DNA from: Streptomyces alboflavus
Lineage (GTDB): Bacteria; Actinomycetota; Actinomycetes; Streptomycetales; Streptomycetaceae
NCBI RefSeq assembly: GCF_000716675.1
Contig: NZ_JNXT01000009.1
Coordinates: forward strand, 1 to 64,000
Length of the DNA stretch: 64,000 nucleotides
Direction: 5' to 3'
Positions 55,099-63,710 of the stretch are shown here, piece by piece (position 1 is the first letter of the stretch; each line of letters opens with the position of its first letter). The notes under the pieces were generated by a model that made no database searches, was not told where the DNA came from, and worked only from the letters and a program-made list of their open reading frames with translations. The position numbers and the translations under genes are program-made.

Positions 55099-55308
55099 GT
55101 GCAAAGCGCGGCTGCTCACAGGCAGGCATTCGGAGGGTTCCAATACCCGAGCACACCATTAACGCCTCGCAAGGACGTGGTGATCCGTCGGCTTCTGGCC
55201 CACCATGCCGAGCAGACACGGCAGGCAGCCGCCCGCATCGCTCCGCCTCCGGCAGCCGACTACCGGCCGGAAAGTCTCGATGTGCTGTTCGGAACCGGTG
55301 CCCGGTGA
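55099..55308 (+). CDS. Small helical protein before the tyrosine recombinase
   Basis: A 69-residue protein (GTG 55099); a shorter form from GTG 55180 (42 residues) has AAGGA a few bases before it and may be the real one. The segment RKDVVIRRLLAHHAEQTRQA then AARIAPPPAADYRPESLDVLF is helical with a Pro turn. Its stop overlaps the recombinase start (GTGA), a coupling like the small accessory gene found with some paired recombinases (Tn554 TnpC). Homology cannot be judged by eye. Confidence 0.55.
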   Translation: MQSAAAHRQAFGGFQYPSTPLTPRKDVVIRRLLAHHAEQTRQAAARIAPPPAADYRPESLDVLFGTGAR

Positions 55309-57824
55309 CCGTCACCTCGTCGCCGAGCGCCAGCCGCCGCACACCGGCTGCTGGACTGGAGCCTCAACTCACCCGCGTGATGGTCGCCCGGCAGCGCTTC
55401 CCCGCCCGCAGTGTTCCCGACAACTGGCCGGGCACCGAGCGCTCCCGCGCCGAAGCGGCCCGTTTGCTGTCCCGTCCGCCCTACACGCTGGAGAACGCCG
55501 GCAGCGAACTGCACCACAAGCACGGCATCGTCATGGTGTTGGACTGGCTGGAAGATCAGCCCGGGCAGACCTGGCAGGAGCGGTGGAAGGCCAGCGGCAT
55601 CGAGCAGGCCGGTGCCGCCTGGCGGCCGGTGATCAAGCAATGGCTTCACGAGCGCGGCCTGAGGGCAGACTGGCGCATGCCGGTGGTGGGCCGGGCCCTG
55701 ACGACGCTGATCAGTGCTGAGCTGCTGCGACCTTCGGTGGACTGGCTGGCCGCCGGGGCCAGCCGCCAAGGAGTGCTGGTCCGCTCCATGGCACACAGCC
55801 GAGACCCAGACGGATTCGAGCGCCTGCGAGAGCTGGGTGCTCAAGCCCACGGCGTGCGGTCGGGCGCCGTCACTACAACGCTCTGCCGCAGCGCCCTCAT
55901 CCTCGCGGCGAAGGGCGGCACGATCGCCAACATCACCATCGGCGACGTCCTGGAACTTCTCGAGACCCAAGCCGTGGTGCTCAAGCGGGCGATGGCGGGG
56001 ACCGAGGTGTTCTACCGCCTGCTTCACCAGTTCGGAGCCCTCGGAGAAGATGCCCCACGGAATCTGCGCGAGGTCCGCTACCTGGGACAACGGACCCCGG
56101 AGGAGCTGATCGACCGCTATGGCCTGCGCTGCCGTGCTGTCCGTGACCTCCTGGTGGACTATCTCCGTGAACGTCAGTCCGCGCTGGACTGCAACAGCTT
56201 GAAGTCCCTCTCCTACCACCTCGCCAAACGCTTCTGGCAGGACATCGAGCACCACCACCCCGGCGCCGACAGCCTCCGCCTCGCCCTGGACGTCATCGGG
56301 CAGTGGAAGCAGAGGATTCGCACCAAGGACAAGACCGTCACCACGCCCGACGGGAGCCGCACGAGCACCAAGGTCGAGAGGCTCAACCACCGGGACACGC
56401 TCACTCAGGTGCGGGCCTTCTACCTCGACATCGCCCAGTGGGCCCTGGAAGACCCCGGCCGCTGGGGCCCTTGGGTGGCACCGAGCCCGGTGAGGGCTGA
56501 CGAGCTGGAGAACCGCAAAATACAACGACGGCGCAAGGCCAGGATGGACGCCCGCACCCGCGAGCGCCTGCCGGTCCTGCCCATCCTCGTCCGCTCGGTT
56601 GACCAGCGCCGCAGGGACACCGCCGCGGTACTGAAAGCAGCCCGCCAGACCGACCCCGGCGAGGTATTCACCGCTGCCGGTCAGCAACTCGTACGCGCCG
56701 TGGTTCCGTACGGAACGGCCGGCCGGATCTGGACCGAGGACCCTCACACCGGAAAGCGCCGCGATCTGGGACTCGAGGACGAGCGCGCCTTCTGGACCTG
56801 GGCCGTAGTCGAGGTCCTGCGGGCCACCGGCATCCGCATCGGGGAGCTGCTGGAACTCAGCCACCACAGCCTGGTCCAATACCGGCTGCCCACGACCGGT
56901 GAACTCGTCCCCCTTCTACAAATCGCTCCGTCCAAGACGGACACCGAGCGGCTCCTACTTGTCAGCCCCGAGCTCGCCGGCGTCCTCAGCGCGACTATCT
57001 GCCGAGTCCGGAACACCACCGGCGCCGTTCCCCTGGTCTCCTCCTATGACCGCGGCGAATGCGTGTGGCAGGAGCCCGCCCCACTACTGTTCCAACGGCG
57101 CATCTGCGGCGAGGACCGGGCGTTCACCGACGAAACCGTCCGCACCATGCTGGACCAGGCCCTCACCAACACCGGCCTGACCGACGCCGTCGGCGCCCCG
57201 CTCCGCTACACACCACACGACTTCCGACGGCTGTTCATCACCGAGGCCGTCCTCAACGGGCTGCCCCCGCACATCGCCCAGGCGATCGCAGGCCACCAGG
57301 ACATCAACGTGACTCTCGGTTACAAGGCCGTCTATCCCGAGGAGGCGATCCAGGCGCACATGGCTTTCCTGGCCCGCCGCCGGTCCCTCCGCCCCAGTGA
57401 GGAATATCGCGTCCCCACCGACGATGAATGGCAAGAGTTCCTCGGTCACTTCGAGCGGCGCAAGGTCTCCATCGGCGCATGCGGCCGAGCGTTCGGCACC
57501 CCCTGCATCCACGAACACGCCTGCGTCCGCTGCCCAATGCTCTGGCCCGACCCTGCTCAGCGTGACAGGCTCGTCGAGATCCGCGACAACCTTCTCGCCC
57601 GCATCGCCGAGGCCGAACGCGAAGGATGGCTCGGCGAAGTCGAAGGACTGCAAGTGAGCCTCGCCGGAGCGGAGGAGAAACTCGCCCAACTCGACCGGCG
57701 CCAGACCAGCCGCACCGTCGTCGACCTCGGTATCCCCACACCGGTCTCCGCGAGGGGAGTCGGTGCAGTGCGGAACAAGTCCAGAAATTCCAGTGCTGGA
57801 CACACCCCTAGATCTCTACCGTGA
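55305..57824 (+). CDS. Large tyrosine recombinase, complete active site
   Basis: An 839-residue site-specific recombinase. The N-terminal 470 residues are helical and should bind DNA. The catalytic domain carries Arg511 (ATGIRIGELLEL), Lys544 (PSKTDTERLL), His638 and Arg641 (TPHDFRRLFI), His664 (AGHQDINVTLGY) and the nucleophile Tyr673. A Cys/His cluster GTPCIHEHACVRCPMLW (about 730-746) and a coiled coil follow. GTG 55305 overlaps the small-protein stop. It looks functional, unlike its zinc-ribbon neighbour, and is the likely mover of the cassette. Size far exceeds XerC/D (300). Confidence 0.87.
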   Translation: MTVTSSPSASRRTPAAGLEPQLTRVMVARQRFPARSVPDNWPGTERSRAEAARLLSRPPYTLENAGSELHHKHGIVMVLDWLEDQPGQTWQERWKASGIEQAGAAWRPVIKQWLHERGLRADWRMPVVGRALTTLISAELLRPSVDWLAAGASRQGVLVRSMAHSRDPDGFERLRELGAQAHGVRSGAVTTTLCRSALILAAKGGTIANITIGDVLELLETQAVVLKRAMAGTEVFYRLLHQFGALGEDAPRNLREVRYLGQRTPEELIDRYGLRCRAVRDLLVDYLRERQSALDCNSLKSLSYHLAKRFWQDIEHHHPGADSLRLALDVIGQWKQRIRTKDKTVTTPDGSRTSTKVERLNHRDTLTQVRAFYLDIAQWALEDPGRWGPWVAPSPVRADELENRKIQRRRKARMDARTRERLPVLPILVRSVDQRRRDTAAVLKAARQTDPGEVFTAAGQQLVRAVVPYGTAGRIWTEDPHTGKRRDLGLEDERAFWTWAVVEVLRATGIRIGELLELSHHSLVQYRLPTTGELVPLLQIAPSKTDTERLLLVSPELAGVLSATICRVRNTTGAVPLVSSYDRGECVWQEPAPLLFQRRICGEDRAFTDETVRTMLDQALTNTGLTDAVGAPLRYTPHDFRRLFITEAVLNGLPPHIAQAIAGHQDINVTLGYKAVYPEEAIQAHMAFLARRRSLRPSEEYRVPTDDEWQEFLGHFERRKVSIGACGRAFGTPCIHEHACVRCPMLWPDPAQRDRLVEIRDNLLARIAEAEREGWLGEVEGLQVSLAGAEEKLAQLDRRQTSRTVVDLGIPTPVSARGVGAVRNKSRNSSAGHTPRSLP

Positions 57825-57879
57825 TGGAGGCCGGTGACAAAGCGATTCGGCCGGCCATGTCCTGAACAGAGAGGCCCGC

Positions 57880-59142
57880 ATGGAAGACATCTCGCAGTAC
57901 GACGATGACCTCTGGGACGACTTTGAAGATGATTGGTTCGCACCGCCTCAGATCACTTACCAGGAGGCTGTCGAACGCCTTAAAAGCCTTGCGGGCAAAC
58001 GCACCGACGTAGTCGTCGAGTGGGATGGCAAGCAGAAGTGGGATGGCCGGCGATGGCGCGACGATGCACGTGTCGTCTTTGCCGACGCCGATGGTCTGCG
58101 CATGCGACTGAGGTCGGCAGCGCAGCTTGAGCACGTCGAGCGCATCGTCAGCTCAGGAGTTCCGCTGGCTGAGCGCCATGCCATCTGGTACCCACAGAAC
58201 GGAGTGATCACAGCTCGCCTTGTCGGCGACTTCGACCAGTTCCACAGTGCTTTGGTGCGTAGTCTCCTCCCACGGCAGAAGCGAGCCGTCGACCTGGAGG
58301 GCCCTCTGGGCGCTGATCTGGCCGGCATGCTTGCCTCGACGGGGGCGTTTCACGTGAGTGAGGAAGCAGACGGCTCAGGCAGGTCGTTGCGGCTGGTCTC
58401 CGTCCCACCTGAGCTGTCCCTGCTGTACAACACGCGCCACGGAGGAGGGCTCTCACCAAGTCTGGAACTCTCGGGGGTGTCGGCCCTAGACGCAGCAGAG
58501 GCACAGAAGGTGCTGGTCGCGTACGGCACCTCGTATCTCTTCGGCCTCGCCAAGGCTCAAGGAGCGTCACTGCGCCTTTGGGACACCGGATATCGCCTCG
58601 GGAGCCGGAGGGGCCCCTCGTACTCGACGAAGCTTCGTTTCCCTCGGCGGCAATACGACGCGGAGCCCGCCGAGCTTTATGGTGCTGGCAATGCTGTGGG
58701 GCGTCACCCTGTCGAGCGGTGGCTGAAGTACTACCAGGCGCTCGAGTTCTACATGCCGAGAACCGGCATCCCGGGGAGCGAGCGGAACCAACTCGATGCC
58801 GTGATCAACCTGGCAGTGGCACAGGCAGATGTCGCCGGACTCCTACGTGATCAGGAACTGTTCACGACGCTGAGTGACCCCGCGATCATCCAGCATGTCG
58901 AGACGCTTGAGGACGATGGCTCCGGCGCCCCGCTGCCCGGCAGTGACTACCGCACGGCCATCTCTTCACGGGTGTACGACATCCGGAACAGGATCGTGCA
59001 CATGAAGGAGGGAGGCGGACGGACGGGTACGCCTCTCCTGGGTCTACACAGTCGGGAAGCACGAGATCTGGCCGCCGACCTCAGGCTGGTCCGCTACCTG
59101 GCCGAAAAGGCCATGGAGCACTGGGCCACAGCCCTGCCCTAG
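57880..59142 (+). CDS. Unknown protein with a HEPN-type R-x4-H motif
   Basis: A 420-residue soluble protein. It begins with an acidic tail (EDISQYDDDLWDDFEDDWF). The C-terminal part is all-helical: RWLKYYQALEFYMPRTGIPG and then VYDIRNRIVHMKEGGG, where Arg369-x4-His374 is the signature of HEPN ribonucleases, including ApeA-like and other anti-phage or toxin proteins. I do not recognise the N-terminal 280 residues. GAGAGG lies five bases before ATG 57880, 55 bases after the recombinase. Codon use is visibly less GC-rich than the core genes, as in transferred DNA. A defence or toxin role is inferred, not shown. Confidence 0.6.
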   Translation: MEDISQYDDDLWDDFEDDWFAPPQITYQEAVERLKSLAGKRTDVVVEWDGKQKWDGRRWRDDARVVFADADGLRMRLRSAAQLEHVERIVSSGVPLAERHAIWYPQNGVITARLVGDFDQFHSALVRSLLPRQKRAVDLEGPLGADLAGMLASTGAFHVSEEADGSGRSLRLVSVPPELSLLYNTRHGGGLSPSLELSGVSALDAAEAQKVLVAYGTSYLFGLAKAQGASLRLWDTGYRLGSRRGPSYSTKLRFPRRQYDAEPAELYGAGNAVGRHPVERWLKYYQALEFYMPRTGIPGSERNQLDAVINLAVAQADVAGLLRDQELFTTLSDPAIIQHVETLEDDGSGAPLPGSDYRTAISSRVYDIRNRIVHMKEGGGRTGTPLLGLHSREARDLAADLRLVRYLAEKAMEHWATALP

Positions 59143-59217
59143 GACTGCTGATGAGCCGCCTCTTCAACCGCGAAGCGGATATCACCTCACGAACCGCCCT
59201 GCCAGTTCAGAGAAGGG

Positions 59218-59745
59218 GTGATCAACCAGGGCCTCTCCTACATGGCCTGGCTGACGAACCACAAGGACGCCTTCCGGAACCTGGTCCGCGACCGGCTCGG
59301 GGTGACGGCCGCGTCCCAGATTCTGTGGAGCACACCTCGGCTGATCTGCGTGGCCGGCGACTTCGCCCGCTACGACGCGCACGCCGTACGCGAGCACCGG
59401 CGCTCGATCGACCTGGTCCGCTACCGGTACTTCGGCAGCCACCACTTCGGCCTGGAGACCGTGGCCTCCGTCACCGGGCACTCGGCCGAGGCCAAGCCGG
59501 TACGGCGCCGCGCGGCCGGGCTGCCGCCGGATCGGAAGCAGGGCGGTGTACTGGCTGAGCTGGAGACCAAGCTCCTCGTCTACCTCAAGGCCGACCCGAA
59601 GGGGGTCGACCTGGTCCCCGGCTTCACCCGGGACGTGACGGGGCTCGGCCACCATGGCGCCGGCGACTTGGAGTTGCGGCTCCGTACGGAGCGGGACCTG
59701 GAGCGCGCTGGCGACCTTCTGCGCCTTAGCTACGCCGCGGGATAG
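59218..59745 (+). pseudogene. Fragment of a DUF5655/NucS-like domain protein
   Basis: The 175 residues (GVINQGLSYMAWLTNHK, ICVAGDFARYDAHAVREH and LLVYLKADPKGVDLVPGFTR) match the C-terminal half of actinobacterial proteins with a DUF91/DUF5655 nuclease-related fold. The N-terminal third is missing, the middle section (after SVTGHSAEAK) is deleted, and no start with a ribosome site fits. It is a decayed piece. It lies 76 bases after the HEPN-like gene. Confidence 0.55.
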
Positions 59746-59859
59746 AGGTCCGTCGTGGGCGTGCGGGCCCAAGTGGAGGGTGGAGTTGTGGGCTGTCGTC
59801 GTGGTACTCCGGGGGCCCAGTTCGAAGGACGCTCCGGCCTCGGCTGTCATGCAGTCGGC

Positions 59860-60069
59860 TCAGCGGCGGATGTTCACCGTGATCTGGAGGCCGCTGGCGG
59901 CGGTCGCGCTGGCGCCGACGGCGCCGATCGCGATCGCGGCTCCGGAGTGGCCAATGAGCGTCAGTGCGACGACGCCCACAATCGCTACCAGCCCGGTAAA
60001 GGCTGTGATCCAGCTGAGCGTCCACGCGCTCCCCGGCCTACTGTCTCGGGTACGGTCGTCAGATGCCAT
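59860..60069 (-). CDS. Small membrane protein, unknown
   Basis: A 69-residue protein with a charged start (MASDDRTRDSRPGS) and two predicted membrane helices (WITAFTGLVAIVGVVALTLI and AIAIGAVGASATAASGLQI). AAGGA lies seven bases before ATG 60069. It reads as an intact small gene in an otherwise decayed stretch. No function is recognised. Confidence 0.5.
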   Translation of the reverse strand: MASDDRTRDSRPGSAWTLSWITAFTGLVAIVGVVALTLIGHSGAAIAIGAVGASATAASGLQITVNIRR

Positions 60070-60366
60070 GAGCTGATCCTTCTCCTCGGTCGTCAGCGAG
60101 ATGGGATACGGCTCTGACAAGCGCGAGGGAGATTCCCCGGACCCATGCTTGACCGGCTGGCCCGGGGTCTCCCTTCGCGTCGTCAGGAGCGAACCCCGGT
60201 AGGACGATCGCAGACTACGACGCGGAGATATGATCCGTGCGACCCCCGCCGGAAAGTGAGCAAGGGCCCCTTCCACGCGGTGCGCTACGGGACGAATCGC
60301 TCCACAGCACCCCGTTTGACGTGCAGATTCACCTGTTCACGCCTTACCGTCGGCGCATTTGGGACC

Positions 60367-60596
60367 ATGCACTTCTTCGTCACCGGCGGAGCCGCCGCCT
60401 CGCGCGGCAAGTAGCCGACCGCTACCAGCCTCGGAGCGCTGGTGAAGACGCGCGGGCTGCGCGTCACGATGCAGAAGCTGGACCCGCCACCAACCCTAAG
60501 TCGATGTACGACATCCCAAAGCCCCTCCACGGCGAGGGGCTGGACGCCTGCGTCGTGCGCCGCGTCGATCTGCCGTTCACGCGCACCGGTGTTTAG
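60367..60596 (+). pseudogene. pyrG (CTP synthase) remnant
   Basis: From ATG 60367 the frame reads MHFFVTGGAAASRGK, a stop, then PTATSLGALVKTRGLRVTMQ and KLDP, the start of CTP synthase (FVTGGVVSSLGKG..). In another frame it goes on SMYDIPKPLHGEGLDACVVR and RVDLPF, which in intact PyrG lies about 170 residues later. So the fragment has an in-frame stop, a frameshift and a large internal deletion. It cannot make an enzyme. Confidence 0.75.
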
Positions 60597-60703
60597 TGGC
60601 TCCACTGCGTACCAAGTTGATCTGGCTCCACCGGTTTGACAAGGCAGTTCGGGCGGGGTGCCGTTGGTCTGTGCGGCACGTCCTGCTCGTGATCGAATAG
60701 GGG

Positions 60704-61170
60704 ATGACTTCGTTCTGGACTGGTAGGTGGGTACGTCTGCGCGGTATTGAGCCTGAGGACTGGAAGGCGTTCATGGGCTTCGCTGTCGATGAAGAGCGAT
60801 TGGGAGACCTGCTGCATCCGCCTCGGTCTGCCGAGGGGTTCCGCGCCTGGGCGAAGGAACAGGCCGTCGCGAAGTCCGACAGCGACTGCTTCGGCTTGGC
60901 CGTAGAAGCCTTGGACACGGGGCAGATCGTCGGGGCTGTCGGCTCGCGCCACGCAGATCCGCGTGCGGGGTGGTTCGAGTACGGCATCACGATGGGGGCC
61001 GGGCATCGACGCAAGGGCTACGCGGCAGAAGCCGTGGCCGTCTCGGCTTTGCCGAGGAAGGGCGCCTGCGCGATCACGTTTTCTTCGCGGGCCGACACCA
61101 TGATCTGGTCGTCATGGGCATACTCGCCGACGAGTTCGCACCGTTGCACTCGATGAGCGAACTTGAGTGA
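60704..61170 (+). pseudogene. GNAT acetyltransferase, internally deleted and frameshifted
   Basis: The frame from ATG 60704 codes a GNAT start (MTSFWTGRWVRLRGIEPEDW) to the acetyl-CoA loop GHRRKGYAAEAVA. The tail RLGFAEEGRLRDHVFFAGRH and HDLVVMGILADEFAPLHS, which ends such enzymes, is in another frame (to 61170). About 30 residues between are gone at a junction near 61043. The protein is inactive unless the junction is a sequencing artefact. Confidence 0.7.
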
Positions 61171-61338
61171 ATGCAGGGTCTCCGAAGCAGAGTGAGCCTG
61201 TTTCAACTCGTCCAGCGACGAGCCCACGGTGGAGTGAATGAGTTGGGCCGTCCGCAAGACGGACGCAGGGTGTCTCCCGTCGATCACGGTCATGCCGGAG
61301 GCCGTGTTGCTAGATCACGGTCGTGCCGGGAGGCCGGG

Positions 61339-61673
61339 ATGGGTTCGCGGACGGAGCTGTTCGCTGCGATCCGGAGAGACAAGCGTCTCGATCCGGAACT
61401 GTCGCAGCGGGCTCTGGCAGAGAAGTACGGGGGGTGCATCGCCGGACGGTGCGGCAGGCCCTTCTGTCTGCTGTCCCGCCGCCACGGAAGAAGCCAACAC
61501 CACGGTCTGCGACTACGTGCCGGCCAGGCGCCCGCAGATCTAGGCCGAGGTGCTGGAAGGCCGCCGGTACCTGACGGGGATGGTTCCGCAGGTTCATCTG
61601 CCCGGCGAGGAAGCCGAGGTCGACTTCGCCGATGTCTGGGTCCGCCTGGCAGGCCAGGCCGTCAAGTGCTAGT
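61339..61673 (+). pseudogene. IS21-family istA transposase remnant
   Basis: ATG 61339, with GGGAGG before it, begins GSRTELFAAIRRDKRLDPEL and continues SQRALAEKYG, then in a second frame GVHRRTVRQALLSAVPPPRK, and in a third VPQVHLPGEEAEVDFADVWV. These are consecutive pieces of the IstA N-terminal half, joined with deletions, frame changes and stops. The catalytic part and istB are absent. Confidence 0.75.
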
Positions 61674-61857
61674 GCCGACCGCACCATCGCCCGTTCTCGT
61701 CCAGCCGCTGCGGCCACCGGGAGGTCCGCAACCTGAGTCGAGCCGGGTCGGCAACCCTCCACGCACCTGTCGGGGGCGCGCTGACGGAGGTCCACCTAGG
61801 CTTCAAAACTACCGCCAACACCACCCCCACCCCGGCCAACGGAACCACCCGATCGAA

Positions 61858-61976
61858 GTGGGGCCAAATCACCTTGCTACAGGGGCGTGAATCACACCAA
61901 TACACGCCCCATCGGACCGATCGGTGGAGCCAAAACAACTCCTTGCACTGGAGTCAAAACAAGTGCTTACAGACAG
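61858..61976. mobile_element. Right end of an IS21-like element with terminal repeats
   Basis: Three related words GGGGCCAAATCACCTTGCTA (61860-61879), GGAGCCAAAACAACTCCTTG (61926-61945) and GGAGTCAAAACAAGTGCTTA (61950-61969) lie in series and end TTACAGACA. IS21 elements carry several such transposase-binding repeats at each end and begin TGT/end ACA. A perfect GGGGCGTG/CACGCCCC hairpin (61882-61910) lies between the first two. No matching left end is evident. Confidence 0.6.
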
Positions 61977-62409
61977 GCCTGGCAGGACACAGCGCCGCCG
62001 GCCTCGGCTCCTACGCGCCCCTGAGCGTCAGGGTAGGCATCGGCCAGACTGATGTGGCGGAGCGACGTGTGATCACCACGCCGCACATAAGGCCTGTACA
62101 GCGCCGCAGATATTTGGCATTCCGCAAAGGCGGGGGAAGTCGTGAGTCGACCTGTGGTCGGTCACGGCACCGGTGGACTGCACGAGGGCTCGGCCGCGGC
62201 TGGTGCTCCGGTGTATCTGCCCTCGGAGGGAGGTGTGGTTTCAGCCGCCTGATGCGGGCCGCTCCTCGGGATGACTGGCCGCCGACAGGCCTTCGCCTTC
62301 TTCCTTTGCGGTCAGCGGACGCGGGTTTGGTTCAACTGCCGCTGCGCCGAGAGGTGTTCTCGATAGGCTGGATGCAGAGCGGCCAGGAACGGAAGGGCGG
62401 TACGGCCAG
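61977..62409. other. Gap after the IS21 end, no feature found
   Basis: I see no gene, RNA or repeat in these 433 bases. Possible frames are short and have unlikely composition. The promoter of the phosphatase gene should lie near the right side. Confidence 0.5.
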
Positions 62410-63546
62410 GTGTTTCGCTTTTCCCTGGCCTCACGGCCTGTCTTCAGCAGTCGCGTCGTCGTGAGCGCGATGGCCACCGCGGTCCTCGTGCTGGGCGCGC
62501 TGGATCTGGCGTACCGGAACCTGCGTCCAGGCATCATGGTAGGACTCGCTGTCGTACCGGCCATCGGTCTGCTCCTTCCGGCCTCAGGCAGCCGGCGATG
62601 GCAGCGGTTCCTTCCAGGAATCATGGCCCTCGTCGTCGCGCTGCTCCTGAGCATGGCCGAGTGGCGCAGCCGCCCCTTTGTCGTGCTGTTCACTCTCTTC
62701 GATGTGGTCGCCCTGACCTGGGTGGTCGGGCGGCTGACTCGTGCTCAGGACGACAAATGCGCCGCGGACGGCGGCGGAAGACCTCAAGCTGCCGTACGGC
62801 CGGATCCTGCCGTGGAGCGCGGCGTGTGGCGGATCAATGACCTGCGGGGCGAGTTCTGTCGCCTCGTTCCCGATGCCGGTGGCTGGACGAGCGACGACTT
62901 CCACGACGTACGCGTCAGTGCTTTCGGCACGCGCCTCCTCATGGTTGACCTCCAGGGCGCGGCCACCGGATCGGCAGCGGCAGCCGCTCTCCTGCACCAC
63001 TGGCGCTCGCTCGCGAGCACGGAACCCAGCCTGGCGGAGATCGTCAGAAGGCTGGACATCGTGTTCAGCGAACATGGCGGGAACCACGCCAAGGCTTTGC
63101 TGATCAACATCGACGACACCGGCGACGCGTTGGACCTGGTGTGCTGCGGTCGACAGCCCCCCTACGTGTTGGTCGAGCAGACCGTGAGCCCTGTGTCGGT
63201 TCTGGCTCTGGCGCCCGCCCTCGGGGGCATCGCTGCTCCTGACGCCGGCCCACCCCTGTACGTGACCCGGGTGCGATTCCCTCCCGGAGGTCGGTTGCTG
63301 CTTGGCACGGACGCGCTGACCGCCTCCTGGGGTGCCCTGGACGAGCCCTTCCCCACAGCGGTCCGGGCGATGTCGCTCGATGGCTGCGACTCCGGCACGC
63401 TCCTGGAGCGGCTGGTCGAAGGGGTACGCGCGCACGTGGGGGCTGCCGCGCCTCCGGCCGGGACGCTCCTGCTCGTCGAGAACGACGACACTCTTCGTCC
63501 GGCATCCGTCGTCTGTGGTGCCCGGAGCCCGGGCGCGGTCGCGTAG
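62410..63546 (+). CDS. Membrane protein with SpoIIE-like PP2C phosphatase domain
   Basis: A 378-residue protein. Three or more hydrophobic segments in the first 105 residues (VVVSAMATAVLVLGALDLAY, GIMVGLAVVPAIGLLLP, FLPGIMALVVALLLSMA) are followed by a PP2C/SpoIIE-type domain (about 140-375) with DDFHDVRVSAF, LLMVDLQGAATGSAAAA and RLLLGTDALTASWG. The usual GDV-x-GHG is VDLQGAATG and TDGL is TDAL, so metal binding is only partly conserved and activity is uncertain. GTG 62410 has a weak upstream GGAAGGGCG; ATG 62470 is another candidate. Confidence 0.7.
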   Translation: MFRFSLASRPVFSSRVVVSAMATAVLVLGALDLAYRNLRPGIMVGLAVVPAIGLLLPASGSRRWQRFLPGIMALVVALLLSMAEWRSRPFVVLFTLFDVVALTWVVGRLTRAQDDKCAADGGGRPQAAVRPDPAVERGVWRINDLRGEFCRLVPDAGGWTSDDFHDVRVSAFGTRLLMVDLQGAATGSAAAAALLHHWRSLASTEPSLAEIVRRLDIVFSEHGGNHAKALLINIDDTGDALDLVCCGRQPPYVLVEQTVSPVSVLALAPALGGIAAPDAGPPLYVTRVRFPPGGRLLLGTDALTASWGALDEPFPTAVRAMSLDGCDSGTLLERLVEGVRAHVGAAAPPAGTLLLVENDDTLRPASVVCGARSPGAVA

Positions 63547-63664
63547 CACCCTCAACGGCGATGTTCACGACCTCTGAGCGAGGCAACCGTGCAAGCGGTG
63601 TCGGCGCGCCGGTCGTGTTGTCTCCCAGTGATCGGGAGAGCTTCTCGGCGAGCGGATTGCCTAC

Positions 63665-63710
63665 TGGACAGGCCACTGAACGCATGTTTAGCATGTTGAA
63701 TATGCGTTCA
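63665..63710 (+). promoter_or_regulatory. Promoter and operator of the TetR gene
   Basis: TGGACA (63665-63670), 18 bases, TAGCAT (63689-63694), then seven bases to ATG 63702. Over it lies TGAACGCAT (63677-63685) and ATGCGTTCA (63702-63710), a perfect 9-bp inverted repeat with 16 bases between. A smaller TTGAA-N6-TTCAA dyad (63696-63711) shares the right part. This fits TetR autorepression and a leaderless message. Confidence 0.65.

Noticed and set aside
55260..56879. 539-codon frame opposite the tyrosine recombinase
   Set aside because: The plus strand has the full catalytic residue set, and the minus reading has low similarity to any family.
60237..60639. Two small open frames around the pyrG remnant
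   Set aside because: They are out of frame with the recognisable PyrG residues or contain only pieces of them.
61282..61336. Two copies of a GATCACGGTCRTGCC word as CRISPR-like repeats
   Set aside because: Only two copies, 31 bases apart, without further units; more likely a local duplication before istA.
61661..61860. Possible istB or other gene in the IS21 remnant
   Set aside because: No IstB Walker motifs are visible in any frame, only short unrelated peptides.
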